DNA of 63,571 bases from Wenjunlia vitaminophila DSM 41686. Its GTDB lineage: Bacteria; Actinomycetota; Actinomycetes; Streptomycetales; Streptomycetaceae. Of this stretch, positions 15,432 through 22,474 are shown piece after piece. How positions within the stretch are numbered: position 1 is the stretch's first letter; each line of letters begins with the position of its first letter. Made by a program: the position numbers and the translations under genes. The notes beneath the pieces are model-generated. The model worked only from the letters and a program-made list of their open reading frames with translations. It did not search any database and had not been told where the DNA came from. Location: assembly GCF_000380165.1 (NCBI RefSeq), contig NZ_KB904647.1:115756-179326 (forward strand), in the 5' to 3' direction.

Positions 15432-16334
15432 TCAGACGCCGTTCTTGGGGCCGGCGGCTCGGATGCCCTCGACGATGGTGTCCATGACGGACAGTTCGGG
15501 AGCACGGTCGGTGTCGTCGAACCCGAGACGGACGATGGTCATGGTGCCGCTGACGGGCGAGGGGAAGGCGACGGTCTGCACCACGCCGTCCGGGCCCTTG
15601 GCCGCGTCCACCGTCCAGCGCACCAGGTACCCCTCCTTCCCGGCGACGGTGACCCGCTCCGCCCTGACCTGCCGGTGCCCCTTGATCTCCCCGTAGGCGT
15701 CCGCCGCGTTGGCCGCGATGTCCCGCTCGGCGGCGGCCCTGGGGATCGTCCCCTTCCCAGCGAGGGTGTAGGCGCCGGCGCTCACGCACACCCCGGAGTC
15801 GCTGGTGGCGCACTGGTAGGGGTCGGTGGAGACATAGGCGCGGTCCGCCGTGCTCTGGTTCCGGAAGCCCTCGGGAACGGGCAGGCTGATGCCGAGTGCG
15901 GAGTCCACGGCGACGTCGGAGCGGCCCGGTTGGTCCGTGGGCTCCCGTTCCTGCGGGGGCTGGCCGTCCGGCTCCCGCTGCTTGTTCCCGTCCTGCCCGG
16001 GCGGGTCCGCCGGGACCGAAGCGGAGGGCTCGGCCTGGTTCGGCGGTGACCCGCCGTCGTCGTCACCGCCGAGCAGGACGACGCCCCCGACCACCGCACC
16101 ACCGACCAGCAGGGCGCCGGCCGCCACCGCCGCGGCCACCCTGCCGCCGCGACGGCCCCGGGGCGGCGTCGCGGCGGGACCGGGCGCGCCGAAGGGCGCT
16201 GTCGGCTCTGCCGGCGGGGTGTACTTGGTGCGGGTGTACTCGGTCCACGAGGTGCCGTCCCACCAGCGCTCCAGGTCGCCTGAGCCACCTGCCTGATGGG
16301 GGTCCGGATACCAACCGGAACGTGTCGCAGTCAC
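15432..16334 (-). CDS. DUF2510 membrane protein
   Basis: 300 aa. The N-terminus is a DUF2510 motif (SGWYPDPHQAG... LERWWDGTSWTEYTR), followed by a Pro-rich linker, one membrane helix (AAAVAAGALLVGGAVVGGVVLL), an acidic/Gln-rich stretch, and an extracytoplasmic domain of about 150 residues with one disulfide-sized Cys pair (CATSDSGVC). Function is unknown. The GTG at 16334 lies exactly 7 nt after TACCTT (16347-16342) with no ribosome site, indicating a leaderless mRNA. It converges on the aldolase gene. Confidence 0.82.
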   Translation of the reverse strand: MTATRSGWYPDPHQAGGSGDLERWWDGTSWTEYTRTKYTPPAEPTAPFGAPGPAATPPRGRRGGRVAAAVAAGALLVGGAVVGGVVLLGGDDDGGSPPNQAEPSASVPADPPGQDGNKQREPDGQPPQEREPTDQPGRSDVAVDSALGISLPVPEGFRNQSTADRAYVSTDPYQCATSDSGVCVSAGAYTLAGKGTIPRAAAERDIAANAADAYGEIKGHRQVRAERVTVAGKEGYLVRWTVDAAKGPDGVVQTVAFPSPVSGTMTIVRLGFDDTDRAPELSVMDTIVEGIRAAGPKNGV

Positions 16335-16497
16335 GGGGGTAAAGGTACGCCAGTTGACGGCGGCACTTCGATCCGAGCCGACTGACGTTTTTCGGCCATC
16401 CGCGCGGGCCCACGGCACCGCACGCCCGTCGGCGGACGGACCGGGGGGGCGGGCGCCCCCGCGGAGGCGTCAGGGCGATCCGACGGGAGGAACTTCC

Positions 16498-17271
16498 TTG
16501 ACCAGACCGCTGATCGGCCTCACCAGCTACTGGGAGGAGCACACCCGGTGGCGCGGGTGGACGCTGCCCACCGCGCTGCTCCCCGCCGGGTACGCGGAAC
16601 ACACCCAGCGGGCCGGGGGCGTGGCCGCACTCCTCCCACCGGACGACCCCGCACGGGCCGGCGAGACCGTGCGGCGGCTCGACGGCCTGGTGGTCTGCGG
16701 CGGTCCCGACGTCGCACCCGACCGGTACGGGGCCGCGTCCACCCCGACGTCGGGGCCGCTCGCGCCCCGTCGGGACGCCTGGGAACTCGCGCTGATCGAC
16801 GCGGCCCTGGACCTGGACCTCCCGCTGCTCGGGGTCTGCCGGGGGATGCAGGTGCTCAACGTCGCCCTCGGCGGCACCCTCTTCCAGCACCTGCCCGACG
16901 TCGTGGGCAACGAGGACCACGGTGGGGTCCCCGGCGCCTTCGGCTCCCATCCGGTGGACGTGCTGCCCGGAACCCGGCTGGACCGGCTGATGCCCGGGCG
17001 GAGCGCGGTGCCGACCCATCACCACCAGGCCGTTGACCGGGTGGGCGAGGGCCTGACGGTGTGTGCCCGCGCCGCCGACGGCACGGTGGAGGCCGTCGAG
17101 CTCGACGGGGCCCGGTTCACGCTCGGGGTCCAGTGGCACCCGGAGATGGGGGACGACCCGCGGCTCTTCTCGGCCCTGGTGGGCGTCGCCGGCGGGACGG
17201 CTCAGCCGCCGAGGGCTGCCGCGAGCACCCCGGGCGCCTCCACGAGCGACGGTCCGTACCAGGTCAGGTGA
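16498..17271 (+). CDS. Class-I glutamine amidotransferase (gamma-glutamyl-GABA hydrolase family, C26)
   Basis: 257 aa. Cytosolic hydrolase of the PuuD-type family that cleaves gamma-glutamyl amides. The catalytic triad is visible: Cys114 in LGVCRGMQVLN, His214 and Glu216 in VQWHPEMG. It starts at TTG 16498 with GGGAGG 7 nt upstream. Its last 70 bp overlap the convergent neighbour's 3' end. A role in gamma-glutamylated amine or polyamine breakdown is likely from the family, but no other genes of that pathway are adjacent. Confidence 0.88.
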   Translation: MTRPLIGLTSYWEEHTRWRGWTLPTALLPAGYAEHTQRAGGVAALLPPDDPARAGETVRRLDGLVVCGGPDVAPDRYGAASTPTSGPLAPRRDAWELALIDAALDLDLPLLGVCRGMQVLNVALGGTLFQHLPDVVGNEDHGGVPGAFGSHPVDVLPGTRLDRLMPGRSAVPTHHHQAVDRVGEGLTVCARAADGTVEAVELDGARFTLGVQWHPEMGDDPRLFSALVGVAGGTAQPPRAAASTPGASTSDGPYQVR

Positions 17272-17918
17272 CGGCCGCTCAGCAGGGCCACCCGCATCCC
17301 GGGGAACGCCTCGGGCCCGTCGTCCGCGGTGAACCGGTACGGCTCGTCGGGCAACGCCACCAGGTCGGCGCCGGCAGCCCGCAGCTCGTCCAGCGGCACC
17401 CGTGGGTAGCGCTCGGCGTGGCCGGCGTAGACGTTGTCCACCCCGAGCCTGGCCAGCACGTCCCCGGCGAACGTGTCCCGGCCGAGCACCATCCAGGGCC
17501 GGCGCCAGACGGGCACCACCACGCGGCGGCGGACGGCCGGTGCGCGCACCGCGTCCCAGGCCGCCTCGGCGTCGTCGAGCCAGCGCGGGCGGGGCAGTCC
17601 ACAGCCGACGGTCAGCATCCGGTCCAGCTCACGCAGCGCCTCCGGCAGCGAGCGGATGACGGTCACCCACACCTCGAGGCCCGCGGCGCGCAGCGCGGCG
17701 ACGTCGGCCGGGCGGTTCTCCTCCTCGTTGGCCAGCACCAGGTCCGGGCGAAGGGCCGTGACTCCGGCCAGGTCGGGGTTCTTGGTCCCGCCGACCCTGG
17801 CCACGTCGAGCCCCTGGGGGTGGCTGCACCAGTCGGTGGCACCCACCAGCAGGTCGGGGGCGGTGGCGGCCACGGCCTCGGTCAACGAGGGCACCAGGGA
17901 CACGACACGGGTGGTCAT
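17202..17918 (-). CDS. BtuF-like helical-backbone metal receptor protein without signal peptide
   Basis: 238 aa. It resembles periplasmic-binding proteins of the cobalamin/iron type (VVSLVPSLTEAVAATAPDLLVGATDWCSHPQG, then VGGTKNPDLAGVTALRPDLVLANEEEN), yet it lacks a signal peptide or lipobox and should be cytosolic. Such stand-alone copies occur in actinobacteria with unclear roles. The ATG at 17918 lies 6 nt after TACGCT with no ribosome site, so it is probably leaderless. There is no ABC partner. Its 3' end overlaps the amidotransferase gene by 70 bp. Confidence 0.8.
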   Translation of the reverse strand: MTTRVVSLVPSLTEAVAATAPDLLVGATDWCSHPQGLDVARVGGTKNPDLAGVTALRPDLVLANEEENRPADVAALRAAGLEVWVTVIRSLPEALRELDRMLTVGCGLPRPRWLDDAEAAWDAVRAPAVRRRVVVPVWRRPWMVLGRDTFAGDVLARLGVDNVYAGHAERYPRVPLDELRAAGADLVALPDEPYRFTADDGPEAFPGMRVALLSGRHLTWYGPSLVEAPGVLAAALGG

Positions 17919-17984
17919 CCAGGCAGCGTATCCAGCGGGTGGCCGGCCGGGAACGCCACGGCCGGCCACCCCCGGTGGCGGTGG

Positions 17985-19805
17985 CTACCGCCGCGCGGCG
18001 GCGGGCACCGGAACCCACTCCTCCACCAGCTCGGGGTTCTCGTCGAGCCAGTGCCCGACCGCCTCCTCCTCGTTGCCCTCCCCGGCGGTGTGGATCCGGT
18101 CCTCAAGCGAGGCGAGCTGCTCCTCGGACATCCGGAAGTCCTTCAGCCAGCGGGTGACCGTGGGCTCGTTCCGGACGAACGACCTGCTGGCGACGGTGTG
18201 CAGCTCGTCACCCGAGCCCCAGGCGCCCTCGGGGTCCTTCAGCTTCTTCAGGTCGTACTTGCTGTAGGCCCAGTGCGGGGTCCACAGGGTGACCACCACG
18301 GGCTGCTTCCTCTTGATGGACCGGTCGAGCTGGGCGAGCATCGTGGAGGTGCTGGAGGAGACCACCTCGTACTCCCCGTCCAGGCCGTACTCCTTGACCA
18401 CCGTGTCGTTGAGGATGCCCATCATCCCGGCGCTGGACTCGATGCCGACGATGCGGCCACCGAAGGTGGAGCCCTTGCCCCTGAGGTCAGCGAGCGAGTC
18501 GACGCCCTTCACGTAGGAGGGCACCGCCAGCTCCAGGCTGGTGGGCCCGTACCAGGAGCCGAGGTCGCTGACCCGCGCGCCGTACTTCTTCCAGTAGTTC
18601 GCGTGGGTGGTGGGCAACCAGGCGTCCGTCTGGAAGTCCACGTCGCCCTCGGCGATGCCCGAGTACAGCGGGCCGGGGTCGAGCTGCTTGACCCGTGGCC
18701 GGTAGCCGCGCCGTTCGAGGAGTTCCTTCCACAGGTAGGTGGAGGCGACCCCCTCGTCCCACGGGATGTAGCCGATGTCGATCCGCTTGCCCCGGCCCAC
18801 GTCGTCCTCGTCGGCGACGTCGTCCCCGCCGCCGGAGCCGGCGAGGTTGACGCCGGAGGCGACCAGGGCGAGCACCACGACGCCGACCATGGCGACGGTG
18901 GTTCCCGGCCGGTAGTGCCGGAGGGCCCCGGCGCGCCCGGACGCCGACGCCATGGCCTTGGCCATGGCCCTCCGGCCGAGCGGGGAGACCCGTTGGTTGA
19001 GCGCGCTGGTCATCCGGTCCAGGTACATGGCCAGGATGACGACGGCGAGACCGCTCTCGAAGCCGAGGGCGACGTTGACCCGGGTGACCGCCGCGTAGAC
19101 GGTCTCCCCCAGCCCGCCGGCGCCCGCCATGCCGGCGATGACGACCATGGAGAGCGCCAGCATGATCACCTGGTTGATCCCGGCCATGATGGTCGGCAGC
19201 GCCAGGGGGAGCTGCACCCTGACGAGGGTGTCGCGGGGGCTGGTGCCGAACGCCTCGGCCGCCTCGACCAGTTCCGCGTCCACCTGGCGGATTCCCAGCT
19301 CCGTCATGCGCACACCCGGGGGCATGGAGAAGACGACGGTGGCGATGAGACCGGGGGTGACACCGACGCTGAAGAACACCACGCCGGGGATGAGGTAGAC
19401 GAACGCCGGCATCGTCTGCATGAAGTCCATGAGCGGACGCAGCAGGGCGCTCACGACACGGTTCCGCGTCCCCCAGATGCCCAGCGGGACGGCCAGCGCG
19501 ACGGTGATCACGCTCGCCACCAGGACCAGGGCCATGGTGTCCATGGCCTGGTCCCACAGCTCCACCGAATCGATCAGCAGGAAGCCGCACAGGGCGAGCA
19601 CCGCGGCGACCGGCCCGCGCAACCACAGCGCGAGCACGGCGAGGATGCCGGCCATCAGCAGGGGGTCGGGGGCGGCCAGGACCGCGCTGACGCCGTCGTA
19701 CGCGCCGGTCAGGACGTCGTTGACGCCGTCGAACAGCCAACCGAGGTTGGCCTGGAGCCAGTCGATGACGTCCTCGGCCCACCGGCCGAACTCGATCCTA
19801 GGCAC
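17985..19805 (-). CDS. Glycine betaine-type ABC permease fused to its substrate-binding protein
   Basis: 606 aa. Residues 1 to about 290 are a ProW/OpuAB-like permease with several membrane helices and the EAA-type loop (ELVEAAEAFGTSPRDTLVRVQLPLALPTI). A membrane anchor (TTVAMVGVVVLALVASGVNLA) then leads to a ProX/OpuAC-like binding domain (about 345-606; IDIGYIPWDEGVASTYLWKELLERRGY, DFQTDAWLPTTHANYW). The Trp residues fit cage-type binding of betaine or proline betaine. The GTG start overlaps the ATPase gene's stop by 8 bases, with AAGGAGG upstream, so the two are coupled. It should import compatible solutes. Confidence 0.9.
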   Translation of the reverse strand: MPRIEFGRWAEDVIDWLQANLGWLFDGVNDVLTGAYDGVSAVLAAPDPLLMAGILAVLALWLRGPVAAVLALCGFLLIDSVELWDQAMDTMALVLVASVITVALAVPLGIWGTRNRVVSALLRPLMDFMQTMPAFVYLIPGVVFFSVGVTPGLIATVVFSMPPGVRMTELGIRQVDAELVEAAEAFGTSPRDTLVRVQLPLALPTIMAGINQVIMLALSMVVIAGMAGAGGLGETVYAAVTRVNVALGFESGLAVVILAMYLDRMTSALNQRVSPLGRRAMAKAMASASGRAGALRHYRPGTTVAMVGVVVLALVASGVNLAGSGGGDDVADEDDVGRGKRIDIGYIPWDEGVASTYLWKELLERRGYRPRVKQLDPGPLYSGIAEGDVDFQTDAWLPTTHANYWKKYGARVSDLGSWYGPTSLELAVPSYVKGVDSLADLRGKGSTFGGRIVGIESSAGMMGILNDTVVKEYGLDGEYEVVSSSTSTMLAQLDRSIKRKQPVVVTLWTPHWAYSKYDLKKLKDPEGAWGSGDELHTVASRSFVRNEPTVTRWLKDFRMSEEQLASLEDRIHTAGEGNEEEAVGHWLDENPELVEEWVPVPAAARR

Positions 19806-21141
19806 CGGCGGCCTCCTTGCCTGGAAGGTCGGTCACGGTCCGGTCGGGCACCGCGTCGTCCCCGGCGCGGCCGGGGGACCTGGGTGGCGGAACGGGCGTG
19901 GGTGGCGCGGGGTTGGGTGGCGGAACGGGACCGGGGCGCGGGTCACCCCCCACGGGACGGTCGCCCAGCGCGGCGAGCAGGCCCGCCCGGGGGACCACCC
20001 CGAGCAACCTGCGCTCGCCGTCCACCACGGGCACCGGCAGCGCGCTGGTGGCGCAGGGGGCGAACAGTTCGGCCAGCCCGGCGTCGACGGCCACCGCGAC
20101 CGGGTCGGCGTCCATCAGGTCCCGCACGGCACGGTCCCCGTCGGCGTCCGCCTCCCGCCGGGTACCAGCCGCCGTGTCCCGGGAGATGGTGCCGATCAGG
20201 ACGCCGTTCCGGTCCACCACGAACGCCACGGGCTGCTCCCGGCCGTCCAGCGTCCGGCGCACCTGGGAGAGCCGGTCGTCCGGGCGGACGGTGACCGCCG
20301 GCGGCTCCATCACGGCGTCAGCGGTGAGGATCCTGCTGCGGTCCACGTCCTGGACGAAGGAGGCCACGTAGTCGTTGGCCGGCTGGGTCACGATCTCCCT
20401 CGGGGTGCCCGTCTGCACGATCCGGCCGTCGCGCATCACCGCGATCCGGTCACCGAGGCGCGTGGCTTCGTTCAGGTCGTGGGTGATGAAGACGATGGTC
20501 TTGCGCAGGGTCCGCTGGAGCCCCAGGAGCTGGTCCTGCATCTCCTTGCGGATCAGCGGGTCGAGTGCGCTGAACGACTCGTCCATCAGCAACAGGTCGG
20601 CGTCGGTGGCCAACGCCCGGGCCAGGCCCACCCGCTGCTGCATCCCGCCGGAGAGCTCGTCGGGCCAGGAGCTCTCCCACCCGGCGAGGCCCGCGAGCGC
20701 CAACGCCTCGGCGGCCCGCCGTTCGCGTTCGGGGCGCGGCACCCCCTGCACGGCCAGGCCGTACGCCGCGTTGTCCAGCACGCTGCGGTGCGGGAACAGG
20801 GCGAAGTGTTGGAAGACCATGCTGATCCGGCGGGCCCGGAGCCGACGCAGGTCCCTGGTCGGGAGCCGGGTCAGGTCCTGCCCGTCGAACAGGACCCGGC
20901 CGGCCGTCGGCGCCAGCAGGCCGTTGAGCATCCGCAGCAGGGTGGACTTGCCCGAGCCGGACAGGCCCATCACCACGAAGATCTCGCCGGGCTCCACGGT
21001 CACGCTCGCGTCGATCACCGCGGCGGTGGCCCCGTCCGCGCGCAGCTCCTCCCGGTCCGCACCCTGGCGGAGCCGGGCCACGGCGTCTTGGGGGCGTCTG
21101 CCGAACACCTTGTAGAGATGTTCCACTTCCAGCCTGGACAC
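19798..21141 (-). CDS. Glycine betaine-type ABC transporter ATPase with tandem CBS domains
   Basis: 447 aa. ProV/OpuAA family: Walker A GLSGSGKST (from residue 59), Q-loop FQHFALFPH, signature DELSGGMQQRVGLARAL, Walker B ADLLLMDES and switch His in FITHD. Two CBS domains follow (about 285-415); in OpuA the CBS pair senses ionic strength and gates transport. The C-terminal about 50 residues are Pro-rich and likely disordered. The GTG at 21141 has AGAGGA 4 nt upstream. It heads a two-gene operon with the fused permease/binding protein. Confidence 0.92.
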   Translation of the reverse strand: MSRLEVEHLYKVFGRRPQDAVARLRQGADREELRADGATAAVIDASVTVEPGEIFVVMGLSGSGKSTLLRMLNGLLAPTAGRVLFDGQDLTRLPTRDLRRLRARRISMVFQHFALFPHRSVLDNAAYGLAVQGVPRPERERRAAEALALAGLAGWESSWPDELSGGMQQRVGLARALATDADLLLMDESFSALDPLIRKEMQDQLLGLQRTLRKTIVFITHDLNEATRLGDRIAVMRDGRIVQTGTPREIVTQPANDYVASFVQDVDRSRILTADAVMEPPAVTVRPDDRLSQVRRTLDGREQPVAFVVDRNGVLIGTISRDTAAGTRREADADGDRAVRDLMDADPVAVAVDAGLAELFAPCATSALPVPVVDGERRLLGVVPRAGLLAALGDRPVGGDPRPGPVPPPNPAPPTPVPPPRSPGRAGDDAVPDRTVTDLPGKEAAGA

Positions 21142-21518
21142 GTGTTCCTCTCGGTCGTCGCCATCGACCAGCGGCGTGCCCGGTGGGTCACGGGCACGCC
21201 GCTGGTCGCCGGAGTCCGCTGCCCCATCCATCGCCTGGTGGCCCACGGTGCCCGAGTACTTCCGGTGGGTCGCTCCGGGCTGCGCGCCTACCCCCACCCC
21301 CAGGTGGCGCAAACCGAACCGTGAGGCAGGTCACGTCGATCAGAGGCGTAGTCGTCAGGGAACACGGGAACACCTGAGGATTTGTCGAACGCCGGGACGG
21401 CCCGGCGGGGCGCCCCGGCGGCGGCACCGGTCCCTGGCCCGCCGGTGTCGTGGGGTTGTCGGTGTTCGAGCATTGTCGGTGTCCGAGCATTGTCGGTGGG
21501 ATGCGGCATCATCGAGCC
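21142..21518. promoter_or_regulatory. Divergent intergenic region with the exonuclease promoter
   Basis: 377 nt between the betaine transporter operon (minus) and the exonuclease gene (plus). Its right end carries the TTGTCGGTG tandem array described separately. The left part must contain the transporter promoter, but no convincing -35/-10 pair was identified. No gene is supported here. Confidence 0.5.
21456..21518 (+). promoter_or_regulatory. Triple PafBC-type (RecA-NDp) motif and leaderless promoter of the exonuclease gene
   Basis: TTGTCGGTG occurs three times with 8-bp spacers, at 21456-21464, 21473-21481 and 21490-21498, which is a 17-bp tandem repeat. After the third copy come 8 bp, CATCAT (21507-21512, a -10 like TANNNT with one mismatch), 6 bp and then the GTG start. 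This matches the mycobacterial DNA-damage promoter TTGTCRGTG-N8-TANNNT that PafBC activates. Damage induction is inferred. Confidence 0.72.
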
Positions 21519-22448
21519 GTGACCGGACGCCTGATGCTGCTCGACGCCGCCAGCCTGTACTTCCGCGCCTACTTCGGAGTGCCGGAGTCGGTGCGCGCCC
21601 CCGACGGCACCCCGGTGAACGCGGTGCGCGGGCTACTCGACTTCACCGCCCGCCTGGTCACCGACTACCACCCCACCCACCTGGTGGCCTGCATGGACGC
21701 CGACTGGCGGCCCCAGTGGCGAGTCGATCTGATCCCTTCCTACAAGGCGCACCGGGTCGCCGAGGAGGTGCCGGCGGGGCCGGACGTCGAGGAGGTCCCG
21801 GACACCCTCTCCCCCCAGGTGCCGATCATCGAGGCGGTGCTGGACGCGCTGGGCATCCCCCATGTGGGTGCCCCCGGGTACGAGGCCGACGACGTGATCG
21901 GCACCCTCACCGCCCGGGCCGCGGGGCCGGTGGACGTGGTGACCGGCGACCGCGACCTGTTCCAGCTCGTGGACGACGACCGCCAGGTTCGGGTGCTGTA
22001 CCCGGTCAAGGGCATGAACACGCTGCAGGTCGTGGACGAGGAGCGCCTGCGGGAGAAGTACGGGGTGGCCAGTGGGGGCGCCTACGCCGACCTCGCGCTG
22101 CTGCGGGGTGACCCCAGCGACGGGCTGCCGGGCGTCGCGGGGATCGGCGAGAAGACGGCGGCCAAGCTCCTGGCCGCCCACGGTGACCTCGCCGGGATCC
22201 TGGCCGCCGTGGCCGATCCGGCCTCCCGGCTGACCGCTGCCCAGCGGGCCAGGTTCGAGGCGGCGAGCGGGTACCTCGCGGTGGCGCCCAGGGTGGTGCG
22301 GGTCGCCGACGACGTGCCGCTGCCGGCGGTGCCCGCTGAGCTGCCCCGCCGGCCCCACGACCCGGAGGCGCTGGCGGGGCTGGCCACGCGTTGGGGGCTC
22401 GGTGGCTCCCTGCGACGGCTGGTGGCCGCGCTCGAGGCGCGGCCCTAG
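21519..22448 (+). CDS. 5'-3' exonuclease (PolA N-terminal / FEN-like)
   Basis: 309 aa. Stand-alone flap/5'-3' exonuclease related to the N-terminal domain of DNA polymerase I. It shows MLLDAASLYFRAYFG, DADWRPQWRVDLIPSYKAHR, the acidic metal-site blocks GYEADDVIGT and VTGDRDLFQLVDD, and the helix-hairpin-helix LPGVAGIGEKTAAKLL. The GTG at 21519 is chosen from family N-termini and because it lies 6 nt after the -10; a ribosome site is absent. It is the counterpart of the exonuclease next to helY in Mycobacterium. A repair role fits its PafBC-like promoter. Confidence 0.93.
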   Translation: MTGRLMLLDAASLYFRAYFGVPESVRAPDGTPVNAVRGLLDFTARLVTDYHPTHLVACMDADWRPQWRVDLIPSYKAHRVAEEVPAGPDVEEVPDTLSPQVPIIEAVLDALGIPHVGAPGYEADDVIGTLTARAAGPVDVVTGDRDLFQLVDDDRQVRVLYPVKGMNTLQVVDEERLREKYGVASGGAYADLALLRGDPSDGLPGVAGIGEKTAAKLLAAHGDLAGILAAVADPASRLTAAQRARFEAASGYLAVAPRVVRVADDVPLPAVPAELPRRPHDPEALAGLATRWGLGGSLRRLVAALEARP

Positions 22449-22474
22449 CCTAGCGTCCCGACGGCCCCGGGTGG

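Noticed and set aside
17061-20294. Plus-strand open frame of 1077 codons
   Set aside because: It is antisense to the betaine transporter and BtuF-like genes, which have clear family motifs. The frame is open only because of high GC content; its product is His/Gly/Arg-rich.
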